DNA from: Chitinophagaceae bacterium
GTDB taxonomy: Bacteria; Bacteroidota; Bacteroidia; Chitinophagales; Chitinophagaceae
Assembly: GCA_947461495.1 (NCBI GenBank)
Contig: CANHLV010000084.1
Coordinates: 1-7,320, forward strand
Direction of reading: 5' to 3'
DNA: 7,320 nucleotides
The notes under the pieces were generated by a model. It was not told the DNA's origin. It saw only the letters and a list, made by a program, of their open reading frames with translations, and ran no database searches. Position numbers and translations under genes: made by a program. Of this stretch, positions 1 through 5,907 are shown piece after piece. Each line of letters starts with the position of its first letter. Position 1 is the stretch's first letter.

Positions 1-1790
1 CGTTCCATGTCTTTGAGGTAGATAATTTTGTCTTCGGCAATCTTGTTAATCAGTTTAAGTTTCTCTACTTCCTGTTGGTGTTGTTCCTTATTGATGAAAA
101 CTTGCATTTCTTTTTTTAGCTGTTCATTTTCTTTCAACAGCTTATTGAGTTTGGATTTTTCTTTGTTGATTTCCTGCCATTGTTGCTCTGATTTATTCAG
201 TAATTGATCGAGTTGATAATGATTTTCGTCGGCTAATTTTCTGGCTCTTTGAATCAGCCTTTTTTCCATGCCAATTCTTTCGGCGATTGAAAATGTGTAT
301 GAACTACCTGGAGATCCTGTTTTCAATAAATATAATGGCTTGAGGTTTTTTTCATCAAACTGCATGGCGCCATTGTAAATACCTTTTACTTTATTGGCCA
401 TCACTTTTAGGTTAAGATAATGCGTGGTTACAATTCCCATGGCATGTTTCATGGCGAGTTCCTCCATGATCACTTCTGCAAAGGCGCCTCCTAAATTAGG
501 ATCACTGCCACTTCCCAACTCATCTATAAAAAATAAGGTTTTACCGTTTGCATTTTCAATGAAATATTTCATGTTGATGAGGTGCGCAGAATAAGTACTC
601 AATTCAAATTCTATACTTTGGGTATCACCAATGTGAATCATGAGTTGTTTGAAAATGCCCATTTCGCTATCCGGACTAACAGGAACGAGTAACCCGGATT
701 GAATCATGATTTGCAGTAATCCCGTTGTTTTTAAAGTAACGGTTTTACCTCCTGCATTTGGACCACTGATAACCAATATTCGATTGTCTGCATCCAATGT
801 GATATTTGTTGGGATGGTCGGCTTGTTGAGTTTGTTATTGTGCATCAATAACAATGGGTGTCTTGCATTAATCAGTTTTACAATGGCTTTATCCCGGATT
901 ACAGGCAATTCAGCTGATATATCTCTGGCGAATTTTGCTTTGGCATTTACAAAATCGAATTCACCTGAAATTTCAAAATAGCCTATTAACAATGGCGCGT
1001 AAACAGATAATTGAGAAGTTAATTGTCTGAGTATTCTTTGTATTTCTTTAGCTTCCTCATTTTCCAAAGAAAAAATTTCATTATTCAAACCTGTAGTTTC
1101 TTCTGGCTCGATAAAGCTCGTTCTACGACTGTCGCTTTCTGCATGAAGAATACCTTTAATCATTCTTTTCTGTTCTGCAAAAACAGCGAGTACTCTCCTG
1201 CCGTTCATGAAACTTTCTTCTATATCGGCGAGATAACCTTGTTTATTCAACTTGCTGACAATCCTGTCGAATACTTTTCTTAATTCGTTTCGCTTTCTGT
1301 ACAAAGACATTCTGATGTCGGCCAATTCTTTACTTGCATTATCCTTAACAACCCCATATTGATCAAGTACTTCATCAATCATCAATCTGATGGTCTTCTC
1401 AAAATAAGTACCTTCTATGATTTTAGATAATTCAGGATTGGCGATTCTTCTTTCATCATTAAACCATCTAAAAATATTTTCGGTGTTGTCGGATAATTTT
1501 TTGATCAATAAGAATTGTTCTGAAGAAAGTGTAGCACCGGGAATAGATAATAATTTCAACTCTTTAGCAATATTTGTAGAAAAATCATTCGGGAAATAAA
1601 CACCACTATCCAACAATATTTTAAATTCATAAGTTTGTTGCAATTCCCTTTGTATGTATTCCAATTTGGTATGTATTCTGAGATGCTTGACTTTTTGCTT
1701 CGCAACATCATTTCTACAATGTAATTCAATGAGGTTTTTGATTTTGTCAAATTCCAATTGTGTGAAAGCAGATTCGGGAAAACATTTCAT
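1..1790 (-). CDS. mutS2: MutS2 family ATPase (Smr-type MutS homologue), 3' end cut by window edge
   Basis: MutS2 proteins are dimeric MutS-like ATPases without the mismatch-recognition domain. In studied bacteria they act in suppressing recombination or in rescuing collided ribosomes; which applies here cannot be told. I translated the minus strand from the ATG at 1790-1788: an in-frame TGA lies a few codons upstream with no other ATG between, and about 596 codons stay open to the edge. Residues 1 to about 320 match the MutS core/lever region. The ATPase follows: Walker A GPNAGGKT (343-350), GDTQSIE and STYSAH (398-403), Walker B FFIDELGSGSDP (420-431), and TTHY (455-458). SPGSSYTFSIAERIG and then a Lys/Glu/Gln-rich coiled coil come before the edge. 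Full-length MutS2 is usually near 780-800 residues, so the last 190 or so, including any Smr nuclease domain, lie outside. There is no Shine-Dalgarno box. A weak TAnnTTT-like element (minus strand, 1815-1808) could be the -7 box. Confidence 0.95.
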   Translation of the reverse strand, partial: MKCFPESAFTQLEFDKIKNLIELHCRNDVAKQKVKHLRIHTKLEYIQRELQQTYEFKILLDSGVYFPNDFSTNIAKELKLLSIPGATLSSEQFLLIKKLSDNTENIFRWFNDERRIANPELSKIIEGTYFEKTIRLMIDEVLDQYGVVKDNASKELADIRMSLYRKRNELRKVFDRIVSKLNKQGYLADIEESFMNGRRVLAVFAEQKRMIKGILHAESDSRRTSFIEPEETTGLNNEIFSLENEEAKEIQRILRQLTSQLSVYAPLLIGYFEISGEFDFVNAKAKFARDISAELPVIRDKAIVKLINARHPLLLMHNNKLNKPTIPTNITLDADNRILVISGPNAGGKTVTLKTTGLLQIMIQSGLLVPVSPDSEMGIFKQLMIHIGDTQSIEFELSTYSAHLINMKYFIENANGKTLFFIDELGSGSDPNLGGAFAEVIMEELAMKHAMGIVTTHYLNLKVMANKVKGIYNGAMQFDEKNLKPLYLLKTGSPGSSYTFSIAERIGMEKRLIQRARKLADENHYQLDQLLNKSEQQWQEINKEKSKLNKLLKENEQLKKEMQVFINKEQHQQEVEKLKLINKIAEDKIIYLKDME

Positions 1791-1807
1791 GTGTGTATAT
1801 CTAAGTC

Positions 1808-1930
1808 AAAATGTAAAATTAAAAATTAAAAAAATGAAGCGTTTTTTAAATTTTTACTTTTTACTTTTGAATTTTGAATTTTGAATTTTTAATTTTTACT
1901 TTTGGTTTTTTACTTTTTGAATTTTTAATT
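1808..1930. repeat. A/T-only low-complexity tract between the lipoprotein gene and mutS2
   Basis: About 120 bases consist almost only of A and T, built from recurring words: TTTTGAA three times in a row near 1865-1887, then TTTTTAA, TTTTTAC and TTTTGG variants. On the minus strand these read AAAATTC, AAAAGT and AAAATTA. The tract covers the whole gap between the lipoprotein gene and mutS2 and runs into the lipoprotein's 3' end, encoding its Lys/Gln-rich tail and stop. The 13-mer AAAATGTAAAATT at 1808-1820 recurs in inverted orientation at 5912-5924, at the 3' end of the solute-binding protein gene. Similar tracts are common between genes in Bacteroidota; their function is not known to me. Confidence 0.75.
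1821..1855 (-). terminator. possible A/T-only hairpin between the lipoprotein gene and mutS2
   Basis: Arm 1821-1834 pairs with 1842-1855 at 13 of 14 positions (one A/A mismatch), with a 7-base loop at 1835-1841. On the minus strand the 3' arm is T-rich and more T-rich sequence follows, so it could end transcripts of the lipoprotein gene before mutS2. The stem has no G-C pair and sits in low-complexity sequence where such pairing arises by chance, so this is weak. Confidence 0.3.
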
Positions 1931-2399
1931 CCTCCCAAGGAGTAGTTCCATCCTTTTCTCTCGTGAATTCAAGCTCATCCGAACTTTGGATGACAATTTC
2001 TGCAGTTGTATATATTTTGCAACACTCGAGTAAATGTCCTCCAATTGTTTTTCCTGTGCTATCACTAACGCTGATATGCAAATGAGAACCATTTTCTGAA
2101 ATTGTTCCGGTAAGACTAACAATTTCAAAATGACCTGATCCGAAAGCAGGTGTTGATTGGTTGGCAAATCTTAAATTATATTCTGTTAGGCTTCCTGCAC
2201 AAGTTACCATCCAACCCGCTTTGATATGATGGTCATTGGCATATTGTTGGATTGATTTTCTGAGGTCATCTCCCGGTTTCAATCTGAAAACATGGTTTTG
2301 TAAAGGCATTTTACTCGAATTTTTAAAGTTGCAGGAACAAAAAAATAATAACTGAAACAATATCAATAATTTTAGGTTCGATTTTTTTAAAATAAACAT
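1896..2399 (-). CDS. predicted lipoprotein with a PPC (DUF296) domain
   Basis: This is a 167-residue protein from the ATG at 2399. Residues 1-23 look like a lipoprotein signal: KK near the N-terminus, a Leu/Phe-rich core, then FFCSCN, with C23 (or C21) as the likely lipidated cysteine. Residues about 34-158 match the PPC/DUF296 fold (plants and prokaryotes conserved): HVFRLKPGDDL at the start, then the family hallmark GSHLHISVSDSTG...GGHL (104-123) with H106, H108 and H122. Prokaryotic stand-alone PPC proteins form trimers, and their histidines can bind metal; the ligand here is unknown. In plants the fold is joined to AT-hooks, which are absent here, and a lipid anchor argues against DNA binding. 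The frame also opens at 2483, but that start would overlap divergent msrA and put the signal peptide inside the protein. The last codons (KIQKVKNQK) are encoded by the A/T repeat tract. Confidence 0.85.
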   Translation of the reverse strand: MFILKKSNLKLLILFQLLFFCSCNFKNSSKMPLQNHVFRLKPGDDLRKSIQQYANDHHIKAGWMVTCAGSLTEYNLRFANQSTPAFGSGHFEIVSLTGTISENGSHLHISVSDSTGKTIGGHLLECCKIYTTAEIVIQSSDELEFTREKDGTTPWEELKIQKVKNQK

Positions 2400-2436
2400 G
2401 TTTGTCGTTTGAGGCAGCAATTTAATTAATAAGTAT

Positions 2437-2988
2437 ATGCAAACAGAATTAGCAACATTTGGGAATGGATGTTTTTGGTGCACAGAGGCCGTGTTTCAGC
2501 AAATAAATGGTGTATTAAAAGTAACCAGTGGATATAGTGGCGGTGCAATGGAGAACCCCGATTACAAAACAGTTTGCAGTGGCTCTACAGGCCATGCGGA
2601 ATGTCTGCAAATTGAGTTTGACGTTGATACAGTAAGTTATGACCAATTATTAGCAGTATTCTGGAAAACTCATGACCCCACAACACTTAATCGTCAGGGT
2701 AATGATATTGGTACTCAATACAGAAGTATCATTTTTTATCACAATAAAACTCAGCACGAGATAGCCAGTGCATATAAACAACAATTAGACCAATCCGGAA
2801 TTTATCCGACACCAATTGTCACGGAAATAGAACCAATGGTTATATTCTATCCAGCGGAATTGTATCATCAAAATTATTTCAACACCAATGGCGACCATGT
2901 ACCTTATTGCCAGTTTGTTGTTAGACCTAAAATTGAAAAGTTTAAGAAAGAATTTAAAATGTTGTTGAGGGAGGGAGGGGCTGGATAG
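2437..2988 (+). CDS. msrA: peptide-methionine (S)-S-oxide reductase MsrA
   Basis: MsrA reduces methionine-S-sulfoxide, free or in proteins, usually with electrons from thioredoxin, and repairs oxidative damage. The 183-residue product has the active-site motif GCFWCTE (11-17), with catalytic C12. It also has GYSGG (32-36), STGHAE (50-55) carrying the conserved acidic E55, and the near-invariant DPTTLNRQGNDIGTQYRS stretch. C158, in the PYC at 156-158, is the likely resolving cysteine, from the usual position of a late Cys before the FVV-PK segment. There is no signal peptide, so it should be cytoplasmic, and no MsrB domain is fused to it. Length is normal for single-domain MsrA. The start lies 37 bp from the divergent lipoprotein start and has no Shine-Dalgarno box. 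The C-terminal REGGAG and the stop codon fall in a G-rich stretch that runs into the GGATAGGCT repeat, so the last residues are probably not conserved. Confidence 0.96.
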   Translation: MQTELATFGNGCFWCTEAVFQQINGVLKVTSGYSGGAMENPDYKTVCSGSTGHAECLQIEFDVDTVSYDQLLAVFWKTHDPTTLNRQGNDIGTQYRSIIFYHNKTQHEIASAYKQQLDQSGIYPTPIVTEIEPMVIFYPAELYHQNYFNTNGDHVPYCQFVVRPKIEKFKKEFKMLLREGGAG

Positions 2989-3115
2989 GCTTTGCCGACG
3001 TCGGTCTTTTGAACGAGTCATTGGATAAGCTAGATAAGCTAGATAAGCTGGATAGGCTGGATACTTTTGCTGACGTCGGTCTTTTGACCGAGTCATTGGA
3101 TAGGCTGGATTCTGG
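2983..3115. repeat. compound repeat: 9-bp tandem units alternating with two 38/39-bp hairpin units
   Basis: A 9-bp unit (GGATAAGCT, AGATAAGCT or GGATAGGCT) occurs once at 2983-2991, in four tandem copies plus a partial at 3023-3063, and once with a partial at 3098-3111. Two copies of a longer unit lie between these blocks: 2990-3027 (38 bp) and 3064-3102 (39 bp). They share GACGTCGGTCTTTTGA, then CGAGTCATTGGATA, with cores 75 bp apart. In the second copy CGGTC-TTTT-GACCG (3077-3090) is a perfect 5-bp hairpin, extended by GAC/GTC outside a small internal loop. In the first copy A at 3013 replaces C and breaks one pair. The first 9-bp unit supplies the msrA stop codon. I do not recognise it as a named family. 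Confidence 0.85.
3077..3090. other. short stem-loop in the second repeat unit
   Basis: CGGTC-TTTT-GACCG forms a perfect 5-bp stem with a T4 loop; GAC at 3072-3074 can also pair with GTC at 3092-3094. No T-run follows, so it is not a typical intrinsic terminator. It lies about 90 bp downstream of msrA and could stabilise the end of its transcript, which is inference. Confidence 0.45.
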
Positions 3116-3348
3116 ACTCTTGGTACTAGATTAAAAAAAAATCTAAAAAAACTTGCATCTGGATTTTTTTTGTTTAATTTTACATAACGATTAAGCTTAA
3201 ACGGCTAATCTTACTCCATTTTCCCTGAATTTCCAGTCTACCAATTTTAAATGCCTATCTTTATACCGATCTATTATCCTTAGAATGACTTAATTTTTAT
3301 TCCCTACATTCCTGTGAGCCATTTTCAAAAACAATTAAACAACAGAAA
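3116..3348 (+). other. gene-free leader region upstream of the secreted protein
   Basis: I see no gene here. An A-run/T-run pair (ATC at 3141-3143 preceded by A's, GATTTT from 3162) can form a stem of about 10 bp, nearly all A-T, with an 18-base loop and a T8 tail ending at 3171. That is a weak terminator candidate for msrA. GATTAAGC at 3189-3196 pairs with GCTAATC at 3204-3210 with one bulge. For the downstream gene, TATCTTTA at 3256-3263 resembles the Bacteroidota -7 box TAnnTTTG, but no TTTG lies at the expected distance upstream, so the promoter is not settled. The bases just before the ATG are A-rich (AACAACAGAAA), as is usual in this phylum. Confidence 0.4.
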
Positions 3349-5526
3349 ATGCTTACTAATTTTACAAAAAAAATCAGCTTAGCTGTAATTTTGAGTGCAA
3401 TAACGCTGAGTATTTCAGCTCAAAATTCTATCCGTGCCTTCAGCCAGATTTACTCTGAAAACCTCAAAGGTGGTACTACAATGTTTGGCAATGGTATTTT
3501 ACACATTGTCGAAAACAACTCAGTGAATTTAACCAAGATGAACCAAACTAGCAATGCCAACAACGGTGTAGGTGGTATTGGTTACAGTCAATATGGTAAT
3601 GATGGCAGTAATATGCAGCAAATTGATATTGACAACAGTTCTTCAACCACCAATTCCTCTTCGGCAGATTTAGTTTTACCATCAGGTAGTAACACGATCA
3701 AATTCGCAAGATTATATTGGGGAGGAAAAATTGATAACTCTGTAATTACTGAACATCCCGATACGTTAAGAAAGATAAAAATACGTAAAGGTACCAGTGG
3801 CGCTTATTTCAACGCTACTACTCCATCAATTAATGTTGATCAGTTTGCCATTTCATCATCTGAAAAATCATATCAGTCATTTGTTGATATTACAAGTTTT
3901 GTAAATGCAAATGGTGCCGGTACTTATACCGTTGCTGATTTACCAGTAACACCTGGATCTTCTAGTTCAGGTGGTAAATATGGCGGTTGGGCTATTGTTG
4001 TGGCATACGAAAACTTATCGCAACCTTATAACAGTATCAGACTTTACGATGGCTTTGCACAAGTATATAGCAATGGAAATACAGCTTATTTAAATATTAC
4101 TTTGAATGGACTTAATGTACCCAGCACACCATTATTAGCTAATGAAGCGGTTATGGGAACGATGGCCTGGGAAGGAGATGCCAATTTAGGTTCTTCCTCT
4201 TCAAATCCAGACGGAGATTTTATCAAAATAAATAACACCACAGTTTCTAACGCCGTAAACCCTTCTACCAATTTCTGGAATGGAAGTATTACAAATAATG
4301 GCGCTTTTGTTACCACAAAAAATCCTAATTATAGTAATCAAATGGGAATTGATATTGACCAGGTGAATGTTGGAACAGGTTATAATATTGCACCAAATGC
4401 TACTAGTATCAACTTCCAATTTGGAACTGAAGCGGATATGTATTTCCCAAGTGTATTTACATTTTGTATAAGAGTAAAAGATCCTACAGTAGTTCTTAAT
4501 AAAACTGTAGCTGATGCGAACAATAATGGCTATGTTGATTCGGGAGAAGAGTTGACCTATACATTATCAGGTTCAAATCAAGGCGTAGGTTCTTCTTATA
4601 ATACTTTCATTGTTGACTCACTGCCTAACAATGTAACCTACGTGGCTAACAGTTTAGAAGTCGTGAATGCACCAGGTGTAACTACGGGTTTCAAAACAGA
4701 TGCTGCAGATAATGACCAAGCCTTCAAAGGAAACATTGGCAGCAGAAACTATGTAAAATTCTTTATCGGAACTGGCGCTACCGGAACTACCGGAGGTGAA
4801 TTACCTTCAGGCGCTGCAAGTAACTACGCCGTAAGATTTAAAGTAAAAGCAGGCGCTATACCAGGAACAATTGTAAACACTGCAAGAATTTATGGAAATT
4901 CTGTAGTTGGTGATTTGTTTACTGACGATGGAACTGCAGTAATTGGTGAAGCTGGCGCTCCTACTCCGGTTAAAATGACTTCATTCACTGCTAGTTTATT
5001 CAATAACAACCTATCTGTACTCAGATGGACGACGATCTCTGAATTGAATAATAGTCATTTTGAAGTAGAAAGAAGTATGGATGGTGTTCATTTTGAAATG
5101 AGAGGAAAAGTTATAGGCAATGGCTCAACTGCAATCACTCACAATTATGATTATACAGATGCGTTAAATAATAACACAACAGTTGTTTATTACAGATTAC
5201 GTATTGTTGATAATGATGGTAAATATACCTTCTCTAAAATCATAGCTCTAAAAGTAAATGGCTCTTTGAATGTTGACAATTTCAATGTTTATCCTAATCC
5301 GTTCATCACAGATATTAAGATTTCATTAAGCAGCGCTGCAGATGCAAATGTAGGGGTAAGAATGCTATCATTTGAAGGAAAGGAGTTGCTACACCGCAAT
5401 GTTTCAGTTCAAAAAGGCGACAATATTGTTGTACTGAAAGATTTCGGAACGTTACCAAAAGGAAATTATCTCCTTGAAGTAACAACTGCAACAGATAAGT
5501 TCATTAGAAAAATCCAGAAAAACTAA
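3349..5526 (+). CDS. secreted multidomain surface protein with DUF11-like repeat and T9SS type A sorting domain
   Basis: The 725-residue product starts with a Sec signal peptide (1-24, KK then a hydrophobic core, likely cleavage ISA|QNS). Residues about 40-378 form a large Asn/Ser/Gly-rich beta region with RLYWGGK (121-127), YGGWAIVVAYE (211-221) and IRLYDGF (230-236), a pattern I associate with DUF3344-like or adhesin-type extracellular proteins. Residues about 379-520 resemble a DUF11 repeat (LNKTVAD...ELTYTL...NTARIYG) and include DANNNGYVDSGEE (389-401), like an EF-hand or dockerin calcium loop. Residues about 541-636 are an FN3-like module common before sorting domains in Bacteroidota. 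Residues 641-725 are a type A T9SS domain: NVYPNPF, KGNYLLEVTT, then a basic end FIRKIQKN. It should be exported across the inner membrane by Sec and the outer membrane by T9SS, then released or attached at the surface. No catalytic motif is visible; adhesion or a structural role is inference. Confidence 0.93.
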   Translation: MLTNFTKKISLAVILSAITLSISAQNSIRAFSQIYSENLKGGTTMFGNGILHIVENNSVNLTKMNQTSNANNGVGGIGYSQYGNDGSNMQQIDIDNSSSTTNSSSADLVLPSGSNTIKFARLYWGGKIDNSVITEHPDTLRKIKIRKGTSGAYFNATTPSINVDQFAISSSEKSYQSFVDITSFVNANGAGTYTVADLPVTPGSSSSGGKYGGWAIVVAYENLSQPYNSIRLYDGFAQVYSNGNTAYLNITLNGLNVPSTPLLANEAVMGTMAWEGDANLGSSSSNPDGDFIKINNTTVSNAVNPSTNFWNGSITNNGAFVTTKNPNYSNQMGIDIDQVNVGTGYNIAPNATSINFQFGTEADMYFPSVFTFCIRVKDPTVVLNKTVADANNNGYVDSGEELTYTLSGSNQGVGSSYNTFIVDSLPNNVTYVANSLEVVNAPGVTTGFKTDAADNDQAFKGNIGSRNYVKFFIGTGATGTTGGELPSGAASNYAVRFKVKAGAIPGTIVNTARIYGNSVVGDLFTDDGTAVIGEAGAPTPVKMTSFTASLFNNNLSVLRWTTISELNNSHFEVERSMDGVHFEMRGKVIGNGSTAITHNYDYTDALNNNTTVVYYRLRIVDNDGKYTFSKIIALKVNGSLNVDNFNVYPNPFITDIKISLSSAADANVGVRMLSFEGKELLHRNVSVQKGDNIVVLKDFGTLPKGNYLLEVTTATDKFIRKIQKN

Positions 5527-5544
5527 ATAATGTTTGTTGTTTTT

Positions 5545-5578
5545 AAAAATGGCTACTCGATGAGTGGCCATTTTTTTT
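5545..5578 (+). terminator. strong intrinsic terminator after the secreted-protein gene
   Basis: Arm 5545-5558 (AAAAATGGCTACTC) pairs with 5562-5575 (GAGTGGCCATTTTT) along 14 positions with one G-U wobble and a 3-base GAT loop; the T-run continues to 5578. It begins 18 bases after the TAA. The A-run before the stem makes it potentially bidirectional, so it could also stop transcripts from the convergent solute-binding protein gene. Confidence 0.9.
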
Positions 5579-5677
5579 AGCCCCCTCAATCCCCCAAGGG
5601 GGAAGTTGATTGTGTTTTATTGGGAAAGCTAAATTCAGAAAGTGATATAATTCCCCCTTCGGGGGATTAAGGGGGCT
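5579..5677. repeat. 99-bp MITE-like element with inverted C/G-rich arms
   Basis: The left arm 5579-5604 (AGCCCCCTCAATCCCCC then AAGGGGGAA) and the right arm 5651-5677 (TTCCCCCTTCGGGGG then ATTAAGGGGGCT) are inverted copies differing by one substitution and one inserted G. Each arm also has its own small palindrome (CCCCC-AA-GGGGG or CCCCC-TTC-GGGGG). The 46-bp centre (5605-5650) is A/T-rich and codes for nothing. Arms of this type are frequent in Bacteroidota genomes and produce spurious translations such as SPLNPPKGE. No transposase is present, and a clear target duplication is not visible. It directly abuts the terminator T-run. Confidence 0.8.
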
Positions 5678-5689
5678 CACGAATTCACG

Positions 5690-5828
5690 AATTGATTTTT
5701 GCCACAAAGGCGATAAGACACCAAGGTTCACGAAGTGGTATTATAACCACGAATGCAGGAATTGATTTTTTGCCACCAAGGCACAAACACAAAGATTCAT
5801 GAAGTATTTTTATAACCAAGAATGCACG
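5690..5828. repeat. tandem pair of ~70-bp repeats (GCCACAAAGGC / AACCACGAATGCA type)
   Basis: Two diverged head-to-tail copies lie at 5690-5759 (70 bp) and 5760-5828 (69 bp). Both read AATTGATTTTT, GCCACAAAGGC or GCCACCAAGGC, an A/C-rich middle with ACACCAAGG or ACACAAAGA, TTCACGAAG or TTCATGAAG, and TATAACCACGAATGCA or TATAACCAAGAATGCA. A partial third copy (CACGAATTCACG, 5678-5689) comes before them, right after the C/G-rich element. I recognise this word set as a dispersed non-coding repeat seen in some environmental Bacteroidota; that is recollection, not a search result. Confidence 0.75.
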
Positions 5829-5907
5829 AATTTTATTAAAAGTCGATTTCATGAGAGGAAGATAATTTTATCTCCTAAATACAACTTTTACATTGGATAT
5901 TTTACAT
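5829..5907. other. A/T-rich 3' junction of the solute-binding protein gene
   Basis: There is no gene here. AGGA-A-GATA at 5856-5864 can pair with TATC-TCCT at 5869-5876 (8 bp, one bulged A), but no T-run follows on either strand, so a terminator is not supported. From 5883 to 5928, TTTACATT recurs with short spacers, forming an A/T tract like the one at 1808-1930 and running into the last codons of the solute-binding protein gene. Confidence 0.45.

Noticed and set aside
706..1884. Several plus-strand open frames of 60-91 codons
   Set aside because: They lie antisense to mutS2, whose motifs and full-length reading frame explain the region; none resembles a protein family.
2400..2483. Upstream start for the PPC lipoprotein at 2483
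   Set aside because: It would overlap the start of msrA by 47 bp and place a clear signal peptide at residue 29; the ATG at 2399 puts the signal at the N-terminus.
2785..3096. Minus-strand open frame reading the compound repeat as MTRSKDRR and AYPAYLAYLAYP peptides
   Set aside because: Its start and repeats lie entirely in the tandem array and the rest is antisense to msrA. The frame stays open because the 9-bp unit and the 75-bp spacing are multiples of three.
2983..3111. CRISPR array
   Set aside because: The repeats are 9 bp in direct tandem or two 38/39-bp copies separated by more 9-mers; there are no unique spacers and no cas genes.
3116..3348. Riboswitch or structured RNA in the leader of the secreted-protein gene
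   Set aside because: Only short A/T-rich hairpins are visible and I recognise no conserved riboswitch core.
4086..4419. Two minus-strand frames inside the secreted-protein gene
   Set aside because: They are shadows of the plus-strand gene, which has a signal peptide, domains and sorting signal in one continuous frame.
5543..5731. Minus-strand 62-codon frame containing SPLNPPKGE
   Set aside because: It is a translation of the C/G-rich inverted repeat and the terminator; this peptide is a known kind of false ORF from Bacteroidota repeats.
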